NCBI GenBank assembly: GCA_017437755.1
Contig: JAFRXI010000040.1
Location: 1 to 50,828, forward strand
DNA length: 50,828 nucleotides
DNA from: Bacteroidales bacterium
GTDB lineage: Bacteria > Bacteroidota > Bacteroidia > Bacteroidales > UBA932
Direction of reading: 5' to 3'
Under the pieces are notes generated by a model. The model was not told the origin of the DNA. It was given only the letters and a program-made list of their open reading frames with translations, and ran no database searches. This document shows positions 1 to 7,292 of this stretch, piece by piece; within the stretch, counting starts at the first letter, position 1; each line of letters begins with the position of its first letter. The translations under genes and the position numbers were made by a program.

Positions 1-31
1 AGTACCGAGCGGCGGCGGTGCCGAGATAAAA

Positions 32-62
32 ATGTCGCGAAAATGTTATATCTTCGCGACAT
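32..62. repeat. perfect 10-bp inverted repeat (hairpin)
   Basis: ATGTCGCGAA at 32-41 is exactly complementary to TTCGCGACAT at 53-62, with an 11-nt loop. A second small hairpin (AGGAC/GTCCT, 80-95) follows directly. An 11-bp direct repeat, ATATCAGGACT, occurs at 75-85 and 126-136, the second copy lying inside the transposase-like gene. I infer that these belong to the upstream end of the REP-associated element. They could also be a terminator of a gene outside the window, but there is no T-run. Confidence 0.55.
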
Positions 63-104
63 CAACGTAAACCGATATCAGGACTTCTTCGTCCTAACCA
101 ATTA

Positions 105-1118
105 TTGTTCAACATCGGTAAACTTATATCAGGACTAGACAGAAAGTGGAGAGCTTGCTTCCTCCCGGAAAAAATATATCTTTGTGACAATGAAAAACTT
201 TATGATATGGAGGGGAGGAATCGTTCGCAGTGCTCGGTCCTGCACATTTATCAACGATCGGCGAAGGGGTATCTGTTATTCTATTCAGTAACTGATTTTT
301 TGGTGTTTTTTACCATTATCTGCGTATCGGCAAGGCGGCATGGTGTGGTCGTCATAGGGGTATGTCCCATGTTTGACCATATCCACATGCTGATTAAGGG
401 AGATTCTCGCAAAAGGGTTGTACCATTCATGAACGCATGCCAGTCGCTTTATGCAAGGGAGTTCAACGGGTCTGTCAGCAGGAACGGGAGTGTCTTCCGC
501 AGGAGTTTTGGCTGTGCGCGTAAAACGGGGGCCAAGGCCATAAGGACAGCCTGTTCTTATCTGTACAATAATCCCGGAGAGAAGAAATTGTGTTCAAGGG
601 CGGAAAAGTATCGCTGGACATTTCTTGCATATGCCGTTACCTCTCATCCGTTTTCCGCCCCGATTAAACAGAGCAAGGCCTCGCGTGCAATGAGAAAAGC
701 CATAAAAATGGTAGAGTATCACAGAATGCGGGGGAATTATCTTAGGTATGAATGGCTGGAGGATTATTTCGCACCTCTTGATAAGAATGAGAGGCAGCAA
801 TTTGTGGATTATATCATCAGCCGCTATAACTGTCTTGATTATAATGAATTGTTGTCGTTCTACGAAGGTTCATACGAAAAGGCGTGCCTTGCCTTTGCGT
901 CAAATCAGGGGAGCGAATATGAAATCAAGGAAGAGTATTACGCAGAGTCACATCGGGCATACCTGGAAATTTCCGCGGCAATAAAGCATAAATACAATAT
1001 CGGAAAAATAAAGTCGGTTCTCCGTGAGCCGCCCGGCAAGCGTCAGGCCCTGTTGTTGGACCTGCTGAGAGAAACGTCTGCCACAGAGAGGCAACTGATA
1101 AAGTATCTGCGTCTTTAG
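105..1118 (+). CDS. REP-associated (Y1/HUH) transposase-like protein
   Basis: The protein is 337 aa. Near residues 87-95 it has the His-x-His motif of single-strand HUH nucleases (FDHIHMLI). Further on it has a Tyr-containing YLYNNP stretch, which matches the place of the catalytic Tyr in the IS200-like/RAYT family. These enzymes act on palindromic REP DNA, and palindromes lie on both sides of this gene. The start is uncertain. A TTG at 105 keeps an N-terminal segment (DRKWRACF...IYLCDN) that looks like part of the fold. The first in-frame ATG is at 207. No second IS gene and no clear terminal inverted repeats are present, so this looks domesticated rather than a complete IS. The family call is firm; activity is inferred. 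Confidence 0.8.
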   Translation: MFNIGKLISGLDRKWRACFLPEKIYLCDNEKLYDMEGRNRSQCSVLHIYQRSAKGYLLFYSVTDFLVFFTIICVSARRHGVVVIGVCPMFDHIHMLIKGDSRKRVVPFMNACQSLYAREFNGSVSRNGSVFRRSFGCARKTGAKAIRTACSYLYNNPGEKKLCSRAEKYRWTFLAYAVTSHPFSAPIKQSKASRAMRKAIKMVEYHRMRGNYLRYEWLEDYFAPLDKNERQQFVDYIISRYNCLDYNELLSFYEGSYEKACLAFASNQGSEYEIKEEYYAESHRAYLEISAAIKHKYNIGKIKSVLREPPGKRQALLLDLLRETSATERQLIKYLRL

Positions 1119-1228
1119 CGTGGCACGTAAGTGCAAGAGGCTCTGCTTGTTCCTGTAAATAACACTCCCGGGCAGTCCGGAGTGTTGATTCCAGGATGTG
1201 CCATGGAGTCAGTCACTTAAGTGCCACG
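1119..1228. repeat. nested palindromic element, REP/BIME-like
   Basis: The outer arms are CGTGGCACGTAAGT (1119-1132) and ACTTAAGTGCCACG (1215-1228), which pair with one mismatch. Each arm is itself palindromic: GCAC-GTAA-GTGC at 1123-1134 and CACTTAAGTG at 1214-1223. Between them AACACTCC (1161-1168) pairs with GGAGTGTT (1179-1186). The element starts directly after the stop codon of the HUH nuclease gene. Two opposed palindromes beside a RAYT gene is the known arrangement of bacterial REP pairs. No other copy was found in the window. Confidence 0.6.
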
Positions 1229-1266
1229 GACGCCGCATATCCGCCTGCGCAAACCGGAGAAATTGC

Positions 1267-1296
1267 TTGTATTTCCGGTTAAACTGATTATTTTTG
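1267..1296 (+). promoter_or_regulatory. Bacteroidota-type promoter for the TlpA-GH13-deformylase operon
   Basis: A -7 element TATTTTTG (1289-1296) is preceded by TTG at 1267-1269 with 19 nt between. This fits the TTG/TAnnTTTG consensus of the phylum. The start codon follows 22 nt downstream. Confidence 0.6.
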
Positions 1297-1318
1297 CATA
1301 GTATCAGTTTCTCAAGTT

Positions 1319-2410
1319 ATGAACATCAGACATTTCCTTTTCGTTGCAGCCATCGCCGCAATGGCTTCCTGCAACCAGGCCACGTCCGGAACTACCACCA
1401 TCAGCGGTGATTTCGGCGAGGACGCCCCCAAGTCCGTCACCATTTCCATCCCCGAGGTGATAGACACAGTGATAACCATTAGTCAGGGAACATTCTCGGC
1501 GGAGATCCCGGCCAGGATAACCGACATGGGCTATATCGAGGTGGAAGACCGGTATTCCGGGACCTTTGTATCCGACGGAACCGTCCTGACCGTCAAGCCC
1601 GGCGAGGGCGAGGACGTGGATGTTTCCTCCAACAAGGCAGGATCGGTCCAGGCCCGCTACAGCGAGTATCAGAAATGGCTCGACGGAGAATTCATGGACA
1701 AGTATTCGGCCATAATGGACGAAGCCGCCGCCGTCCGTGGCGACGAGGAAGCCACGGCCAAGGTTGAGGAAAAGTACGACGCCCTTATGGAAACGCTCAA
1801 CGAGCGCAACCGCAAGCTGATTGCCGCCAACAAGGACAACGTCCTCGCATTGGTGGGTCTTGGGAACTCGGACTTCGACGATGCGGAAATGGAGAAGATC
1901 ATCCTCTCGCTGGCACCGGCCATGCAGGAGAAGGAAGAGGTCCAGGAAATCCTTTCATCCGTCCGGAAGCGCAAGGGGACGGCCGAGGGTGAGATGTTCA
2001 CCGACTTCACCGTGGTCCAGGACCCGGAGAACCCTGAAGCCACCACGGTAAAGCTTTCCGACTACGTGGGCAAGGGAAAATACATCCTGGTGGACTTCTG
2101 GGCATCGTGGTGCGGCCCCTGCAAGAGGGAGATCCCCAATCTCAAGAAGGTGTACGAGACCTACAAGGGCGACAACTTTGACCTGCTGAGCGTGGCCGTC
2201 TGGGATTCTCCCCAGGCCACGGCCGACACCGCCAAGGCCTACGGCATAACCTGGAACCAGATTGTCAACGCCCAGAGGGAGCCCACCGAAATCTATGGCA
2301 TCCAGGGCATTCCGCATATCATCCTCTTTGGCCCCGACGGCAAGATAGTGAAGCGCAACCTCCGCGGTGGAGAAATCGCAAAGGAAGTAGCCAAGGCCCT
2401 TGGAAAATAA
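1319..2410 (+). CDS. TlpA-like thioredoxin-fold lipoprotein with DUF4369-like N-terminus
   Basis: The protein is 363 aa. A short hydrophobic leader ends in a lipobox-like AAMASC (Cys about residue 19), so it is probably an exported, lipid-anchored protein. Residues about 25-120 resemble the DUF4369 beta domain. A Glu/Lys-rich helical linker covers about 120-220. A C-terminal TlpA/AhpC-type thioredoxin domain carries FWASWCGPCK, with both redox cysteines present (Cys265 and Cys268) and a downstream cis-Pro region (GIPHII). Known relatives reduce disulfides or drive cytochrome maturation in the periplasm. The GH13 gene begins 6 nt after the stop, so the two are probably cotranscribed. The exact substrate is unknown. 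Confidence 0.88.
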   Translation: MNIRHFLFVAAIAAMASCNQATSGTTTISGDFGEDAPKSVTISIPEVIDTVITISQGTFSAEIPARITDMGYIEVEDRYSGTFVSDGTVLTVKPGEGEDVDVSSNKAGSVQARYSEYQKWLDGEFMDKYSAIMDEAAAVRGDEEATAKVEEKYDALMETLNERNRKLIAANKDNVLALVGLGNSDFDDAEMEKIILSLAPAMQEKEEVQEILSSVRKRKGTAEGEMFTDFTVVQDPENPEATTVKLSDYVGKGKYILVDFWASWCGPCKREIPNLKKVYETYKGDNFDLLSVAVWDSPQATADTAKAYGITWNQIVNAQREPTEIYGIQGIPHIILFGPDGKIVKRNLRGGEIAKEVAKALGK

Positions 2411-2416
2411 CCGTCG

Positions 2417-4306
2417 ATGAAAAAGGCATTGCTTTTAGTTCTGGTCCTGGCCGCCACCGTCGTCAGGGCCCAGCCCGCTCCGGGCTCGTTTGAACAGACC
2501 TGGACCAAGGGACCCGCATGGCTGCGCGATGCGGTTATCTACCAGATCTATCCGTCGTCGTTCAAAGACTCCGACGGGAACGGTATCGGCGACATCCCCG
2601 GGATAATTTCAAAACTGGATTATATTGAAAGCCTGGGGGTTACGGCCATCTGGTTCAATCCGGTGTTCGTGTCGGGCTGGATCGACGGCGGCTACGACGT
2701 GATTGATTTCTACCGTGTGGACCCACGCTTCGGAACCAACAACGACCTTGTGGAGCTGGTGGAAAAGGCCCACGCCAGGGGGATCCGCGTACTGCTGGAC
2801 CTGGTGGCGGGCCACACGTCCGACAAGCATCCCTGGTTCCTCCAGAGCGGGGAGGACACCAACCTCCGGTATTCGGACTATTATATCTGGAGCGACCGCC
2901 TGCCGGACCGCAAGGCGGAGCAGGAACTGGAGGAGATGCTGAAGGATCCCTCCTACATGCAGAGCACCACGGGCAAGTGGATGAAGAGCAAGTTCCCTCG
3001 GAACAAATTCTATTACAAGAACTTCTATGCCTGCCAGCCGGCCCTGAACTACGGCTTTGCCAATCCCGACCCGTCCCGTCCGTGGGAGCAGTCGCCCGAC
3101 GCACCAGGCCCCCGCGCCGTTATCCGTGAGCTGAAGAACATAATCTCGTTCTGGTATGACCTGGGGGTGGACGGCTTCCGCGTGGACATGGCCGCCAGCC
3201 TGGTCAAGAACGACCCCGACAAGGCCGCGACCATCAAACTCTGGAGGGAAATCCGCAAATGGTCGGACGAAAACTATCCTGAGCGGATACTGCTTGCCGA
3301 ATGGAGCTCCCCCAAGTACTGCCTGGCTTCCGGTTTCCATGTCGACATGTCGCTCCAGAGCACCAGCAAGAAGGTGCGCAGGATGTACTTTGACAAAAAG
3401 CATCAGGCCGACGGCGGTTCGTATTTCTCGCTCGACGGCGGAAAGCCTTCGGTGCGTGACCTTTACGGCAATCCCTGGCCGGAGGACAAGATAGACCGGA
3501 CCACCACTCCCGCCCAGATGCTCAAGGCCTGGGCCGATGATTTCACGTCCGCCCTGGACTGGACCCGCGACTGGGGCTATTATGCCATGCTTACCGGGAA
3601 CCACGACCACCTGAGGCTGAATACCGGCGCCAGGAACTCTCCGGACCAGCTCAAGGTGATGATGGCATGGATCATGACCATGCCGCTCCCCATCCTGTAT
3701 TACGGCGACGAGATAGGCATACGCTCGCTGGTGGACCTGCCCAATGTGGAAGGGGCAAACCATAACGGCAAGGAAAGGGCCGGCGGACGGTCCCCGATGC
3801 AATGGGATTCCGGAGCGAATGCCGGATTCAGCACCTGCGCCCCTGAAAAGATATACCTTCCGGTTTGTCCGGAATGGACGCCGGCAACGTCGTATCCGCT
3901 GTATCTGCAGTGGAAGGCATCCGGCGCCAAGGCTCCCACCGCCCCCGGGGCGATAACGGTTGAAAGCCAGGACACCGATCCGGAATCGCTGCTGAACTGG
4001 ACCAGGGCCCTTATCCGTCTTCGCAAGGAGAGCCCGGCCCTTCGCGGCGACGGGTTCATCGTCCCGATTATCAACGGGGAGAATCCATATCCGATGGTGT
4101 ATACCCGGTCTCTGTACGGGGAAACCTGGATCGTGGTCCTGAACCCCACGGGTAAGAAGCAGTCCGTTACCCTTCCGGCTATGACTTCCCTTTCAACGGG
4201 GGAGGTCCTGCCCCGGCTGTCGGCCGGAAAGACTTCATACAAAGTCACTTCCAAGGGCGACGTGGTAACGATGGGACCCACGTCGGTGTTCATCGCCAAG
4301 ATATGA
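2417..4306 (+). CDS. secreted GH13 family alpha-amylase/glucosidase
   Basis: The protein is 629 aa with a signal peptide ending near VRAQ (residue 19). The (beta/alpha)8 barrel begins with YQIYPSSFKDSDGNGIGD. The GH13 catalytic triad is complete: nucleophile Asp257 in GFRVDMA, acid/base Glu295 in LLAEWS and Asp397 in GNHD. Conserved region I reads DLVAGHTS, where most relatives have Asn rather than Gly before the His. A C-terminal beta-sandwich follows (about 540-629). It likely hydrolyses alpha-glucans or oligosaccharides in the periplasm or at the surface. Subfamily and linkage cannot be told by eye. Its stop overlaps the start of the deformylase gene by 4 nt (ATGA), which indicates translational coupling. 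Confidence 0.9.
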   Translation: MKKALLLVLVLAATVVRAQPAPGSFEQTWTKGPAWLRDAVIYQIYPSSFKDSDGNGIGDIPGIISKLDYIESLGVTAIWFNPVFVSGWIDGGYDVIDFYRVDPRFGTNNDLVELVEKAHARGIRVLLDLVAGHTSDKHPWFLQSGEDTNLRYSDYYIWSDRLPDRKAEQELEEMLKDPSYMQSTTGKWMKSKFPRNKFYYKNFYACQPALNYGFANPDPSRPWEQSPDAPGPRAVIRELKNIISFWYDLGVDGFRVDMAASLVKNDPDKAATIKLWREIRKWSDENYPERILLAEWSSPKYCLASGFHVDMSLQSTSKKVRRMYFDKKHQADGGSYFSLDGGKPSVRDLYGNPWPEDKIDRTTTPAQMLKAWADDFTSALDWTRDWGYYAMLTGNHDHLRLNTGARNSPDQLKVMMAWIMTMPLPILYYGDEIGIRSLVDLPNVEGANHNGKERAGGRSPMQWDSGANAGFSTCAPEKIYLPVCPEWTPATSYPLYLQWKASGAKAPTAPGAITVESQDTDPESLLNWTRALIRLRKESPALRGDGFIVPIINGENPYPMVYTRSLYGETWIVVLNPTGKKQSVTLPAMTSLSTGEVLPRLSAGKTSYKVTSKGDVVTMGPTSVFIAKI

Positions 4307-5001
4307 AAAAGACGTTTTTTTTCCTTGCGGTCCTGCTTGCGGCGGCGGGCCTGTGGGCGTTGTGCCTGAAGGTAACCGTCCGGGAGGGTGATTTCACCCC
4401 GGCCGAGCGGGAAATCATAACCCGGAACGATTCGGTGATGTATGTCACCCTCATTTCCGAGCCGCTGGACAGCGCTTTCCTGCGCACGCCGTCCAGGGAG
4501 TTGTCTCCCAGGGCCATCCGCAGCGGGGAGTTCAGGACGCTCGCCGCCAAGATGCTCGCCACGGTGCAGTCGCCCCAGCAGGGGGGCGTGGGAATTGCGG
4601 CACCGCAGGTCGGAATCGGCCGGAGGGTGATAGCCGTCCAGCGCTTTGACAAGGACGGCGAACCGTTTGAGGTGTATCCCAATGTCAGGATAGATTCGCT
4701 TTTCGGAGAGGTGGTCCCGGGTCCCGAAGGCTGCCTTTCCGTCCCCGGAAAGCGGGGGACAGTCCGCCGTAACCGCAGCGTGATAATACGTTTTACCAAT
4801 CCGGAAACACTTGAAACAGTGGTAGATACGGTTCATGGATTCACCGCGGTGATTTTCCAGCACGAGTGCGACCATCTGGACGGAATCATGTATACCGACC
4901 GTGCCGATTCGGTCTGGACCAATCCTGTCCGTGACGCCGAACGCGCCGCCTACGACGCCCTTGGCCTCTATCGCCGTCCCGCCTGGCTCAAGTTGGAGTA
5001 G
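4303..5001 (+). CDS. def: peptide deformylase homologue with N-terminal export/anchor segment
   Basis: The protein is 232 aa. All three deformylase motifs are intact: GVGIAAPQ (95-102), EGCLS (142-146, metal ligand Cys144) and HECDH (187-191, metal ligands His187 and His191, Glu188). Family members remove the formyl group from nascent proteins in the cytoplasm and are usually about 170-190 aa. This one has an extra N-terminus starting MKKTFFFLAVLLAAAGLWAL, a basic start followed by about 17 hydrophobic residues. That looks like a signal peptide or membrane anchor; the cysteine at 21 is not in a good lipobox. The gene overlaps the secreted GH13 gene by 4 nt. The family call is firm. Location outside the cytoplasm is inferred from the leader only, and this may not be the housekeeping deformylase. 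Confidence 0.85.
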   Translation: MKKTFFFLAVLLAAAGLWALCLKVTVREGDFTPAEREIITRNDSVMYVTLISEPLDSAFLRTPSRELSPRAIRSGEFRTLAAKMLATVQSPQQGGVGIAAPQVGIGRRVIAVQRFDKDGEPFEVYPNVRIDSLFGEVVPGPEGCLSVPGKRGTVRRNRSVIIRFTNPETLETVVDTVHGFTAVIFQHECDHLDGIMYTDRADSVWTNPVRDAERAAYDALGLYRRPAWLKLE

Positions 5002-5162
5002 TTCCCCGGCCGGTGTCGGGCTTCCACTGCAGGCCCCGGCCGGGGGCTGTCATTCCGCTCTCGGCCTCCGGCCTCGGACCCTCCCAAAACCTTCGGTTTC
5101 GGGCCCCTCCCGCTGCATGCGCGGGTGCATACGGCTCATGGAAGTTCCCCGGCCGGGGCTGT
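5001..5162. repeat. GC-rich intergenic repeat, copy 1 (core 5051-5137)
   Basis: Read on the minus strand, the core matches 11725-11815 over about 85 nt, including a 30-nt identical block (5082-5111 here; 11754-11783 there). It can form three consecutive hairpins: CCCGC/GCGGG, AAACC/GGTTT and GGCC/GGCC. The core is flanked by GTTCCCCGGCCGG at 5001-5013 and again at 5144-5156, with a third similar palindrome at 5034-5046. No coding capacity is convincing. Function unknown. Confidence 0.7.
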
Positions 5163-5175
5163 AGTTACGCGCTTT

Positions 5176-5271
5176 GCACGGTCGGGCTCGATTTACCGTG
5201 TTTTCGCTTCCGTCCGTGACAAGCGTGTCACAGCCCGGCCCGATAATGGGCAAAATCGGAGCCAACCGTGC
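5176..5271. repeat. imperfect 16-17 bp inverted repeat in the non-coding region
   Basis: GCACGGTCGGGCTCGAT (5176-5192) pairs imperfectly with ATCGGAGCCAACCGTGC (5255-5271). An internal hairpin GTGAC/GTCAC lies at 5216-5231. Together with copy 1 of the intergenic repeat, it fills the stretch from 5002 to about 5290, in which I see no gene. Confidence 0.45.
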
Positions 5272-5290
5272 AACAAAAACCTGAAGATTA

Positions 5291-5321
5291 TTGGATAATA
5301 AATATTTTTATTACAAATTTG
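5291..5321 (+). promoter_or_regulatory. putative promoter for the small protein-lipoprotein-M6 protease operon
   Basis: TTG at 5291-5293 and CAAATTTG at 5314-5321 are separated by 20 nt. The second is one base off the TAnnTTTG consensus. The predicted transcript would begin at about 5328, the start of the hairpin that follows. Confidence 0.35.
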
Positions 5322-5359
5322 CACCAAGCGGATTTCAGCGATCCGCTTTTTTTGTGCAA
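5319..5359 (+). terminator. hairpin with T-run (terminator or leader attenuator)
   Basis: AGCGGAT (5327-5333) pairs with ATCCGCT (5341-5347), followed by seven Ts. Flanking TTGCAC (5319-5324) and GTGCAA (5354-5359) can extend the stem. It may end transcription from the deformylase operon. It also sits immediately after a putative promoter and before the small acidic ORF, so a 5'-leader role is possible. Confidence 0.5.
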
Positions 5360-5378
5360 GATTTTATGTATCAGGCTT

Positions 5379-5507
5379 ATGTTGAAAGCAAAAAATGAAA
5401 CCTATGAGTCTCCGGAGTGGGAGTTGCTGGAGATAGTCATTGAGGAGAGCATCCTTTCGGACCCGAATATTGAAGACGCGGAAGAGGAAGAGTGGGGTGA
5501 CTTTTAG
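5379..5507 (+). CDS. small acidic hypothetical protein (42 aa)
   Basis: The ATG at 5379 opens a 42-aa protein, highly acidic at its C-terminus (EDAEEEEWGDF) and with a TYESPEWELLEI core. Short proteins of this look often precede secreted or fimbrillin-like lipoprotein genes in Bacteroidales; their role is not known. An in-frame GTG at 5268 would add 37 residues, but it would run through the inverted repeat, the promoter-like site and the T-run hairpin, so I prefer 5379. The next gene begins 17 nt after the stop behind a strong AGGAGG site. Confidence is moderate because the protein is short. Confidence 0.55.
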   Translation: MLKAKNETYESPEWELLEIVIEESILSDPNIEDAEEEEWGDF

Positions 5508-5524
5508 TAAAGGAGGATGTCAAA

Positions 5525-7287
5525 ATGAAAAACGGAATTATGAAATCAGGAATTGTCGCAATTGCGGCACTGTGCCTGGCTTATGGCTGTCAAAGGGCGG
5601 AAATGGACGCCCCTGCAGAAGCCGAAACCGTTTCCGTCAGTTTTACAACGGCGCCTATCGAGGCAAAGACGACTTTCGGCGAGATCAGCGGCAACAAATA
5701 TCCTACATATTGGACAGATAACGATTCCAAGGTGGCTGTCTCCCTGAATCTCAGCAAGCCGCTCGAGATAGATGTGACGCCATCGGCGGACTATCTTAAT
5801 GCACGGTTCTCGGGGGATTTCCCGGTGGACGGGAGCGCTCCGTATACGTTCTATCTGCTGAGTCCTTCGAGCGTTGCCGAATCGGCCAGCGCGAGCCGTA
5901 ACTGCTGGAATATCCTTATCCCGGCAATCCAGACGCCGTCCGAAACTCGGTTGACGAGTCCTCCCAGGTCCTCGTTGCCAAGACCGACCCGATGGACGCG
6001 ATTCCTTCCCAGGTGGAAGTGTATTTTTCCCATCTGACCGCGTATGCAAAAGTGGCCTTGAAAAATGTTGACAAGGCCCTGGAAACAGCCGGCTTTGAGA
6101 ATCCTTCGATAGTCTCGGTTGATTTCACCTCCGAGGAGGCTTTTGCCGGGTCGTGGTACTATAATGTGGACGACGGCTCCGTGACGCCCAAGGATCCGTC
6201 ATACACCGTTACCCTTAAGGTGTCCGACATCTCCGACGCCTCCCTGATAGAGAACCTCTGGTTTTCCTGCCTTCCCGCCGACATGTCGGAGAAGTACTTG
6301 AAAATCAGGGTTAACACCGACAAGGGTTCCGTGGAAAGGACGATTACTTTCCCGTCCGGCCTGTCGTTTAAATCCGGCAAGGTGGCCACTTTCTCGGTTG
6401 ATATGGAAACTGCTGTCATTGCAACTACGACCACACAGAAACCAGAGGTGGTCTTCTCTTTGGTAAAGAATCTGAATGATCTCGAGGAAGGGGATGATTT
6501 CATCCTTGTAAATACATACAATAATCCCATGCGCGCCTTGTCGACGAGCGCTGCCACGACAAGCGGCCTCCCTTCGGTCATGTCTTCAAAAACCAGCTTC
6601 AGCGTTGACTCAGACGGCTATATCAGACTGGCCAAAGGAACGAATGTGGATGTAATGTATGTCTATTCAAAAAACGGTTCCGCTTTGAGTTTCGTGGGTT
6701 ACAATGGCGGCCTGTATTTAAACGGGACAAGGCTTGGTTGGACAGAAACCGCATCGTCAATTACTTCATGGGCCGTGTCCATCGCAGACACCGGCGCGGC
6801 TACCATATATGCGACATATTCTAACAAGAAGTATTACATCAGGTACAACAACAACTATTTTAGTGTCAACACAACGTCTACCAATACAGTTGCAATTTAC
6901 AAGAAGATAATCCTATACAATAGTTCAACAACCGCCGATCAGCTTTGCGACGAGAATGATCCGGTTCTTGGCTATGAGGAATACGGGGCTTACCTGAACG
7001 ACTCCAACCGGCAGATCTATACCCGTCAGACCGACCAGCTAAGCCGGGAATACGGCTATTCCACGGTATCCTTTGGCATATTGACACCCTCTTCGGGCAA
7101 TATCCTGGAGTTCTCCGGCATTCCCAACGGAGCCACGAAAGACAGGACGTTCACCCTCACCGTATGCCGTTACCATGGCACCGATGTGGCTTATATCAAG
7201 CGGTTCAACGTGATCGTGGTCAAGGAAGAAGGCGCCAAGCTCTGGCTGAGCACCGGTGCGGGAGAAGGTTTCATTGTTAAGAAGTAA
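5525..7287 (+). pseudogene. fimbrillin-like lipoprotein, broken by a frameshift near 5940-5946
   Basis: AGGAGG at 5511-5516 sets the start at 5525. The leader ends in a lipobox-like LAYGC. The first frame reads normally to IPAIQTPSE and then turns to Ser/Pro/Arg-rich nonsense, stopping at 6037. The second frame resumes as NSVDESSQVLVAKTDP and runs to 7287. One extra A in the AAA run at 5943-5945 would join the two into a 587-aa protein. The N-terminal part (FTTAPIEAKTTF...YWTDNDSKVAV) resembles fimbrillin-like domains of Bacteroidales surface lipoproteins. The C-terminal half has repeated Ser/Thr/Tyr-rich beta strands and no motif I recognise. The M6 protease gene follows after 5 nt. This may be a true mutation, phase variation or a sequencing error in a short homopolymer. 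Confidence 0.75.
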
Positions 7288-7292
7288 GGTTT

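Noticed and set aside
5268-5378. GTG start giving a 79-aa version of the small acidic protein
   Set aside because: It would translate through an inverted repeat, a promoter-like site and a T-run hairpin; ATG 5379 is simpler.
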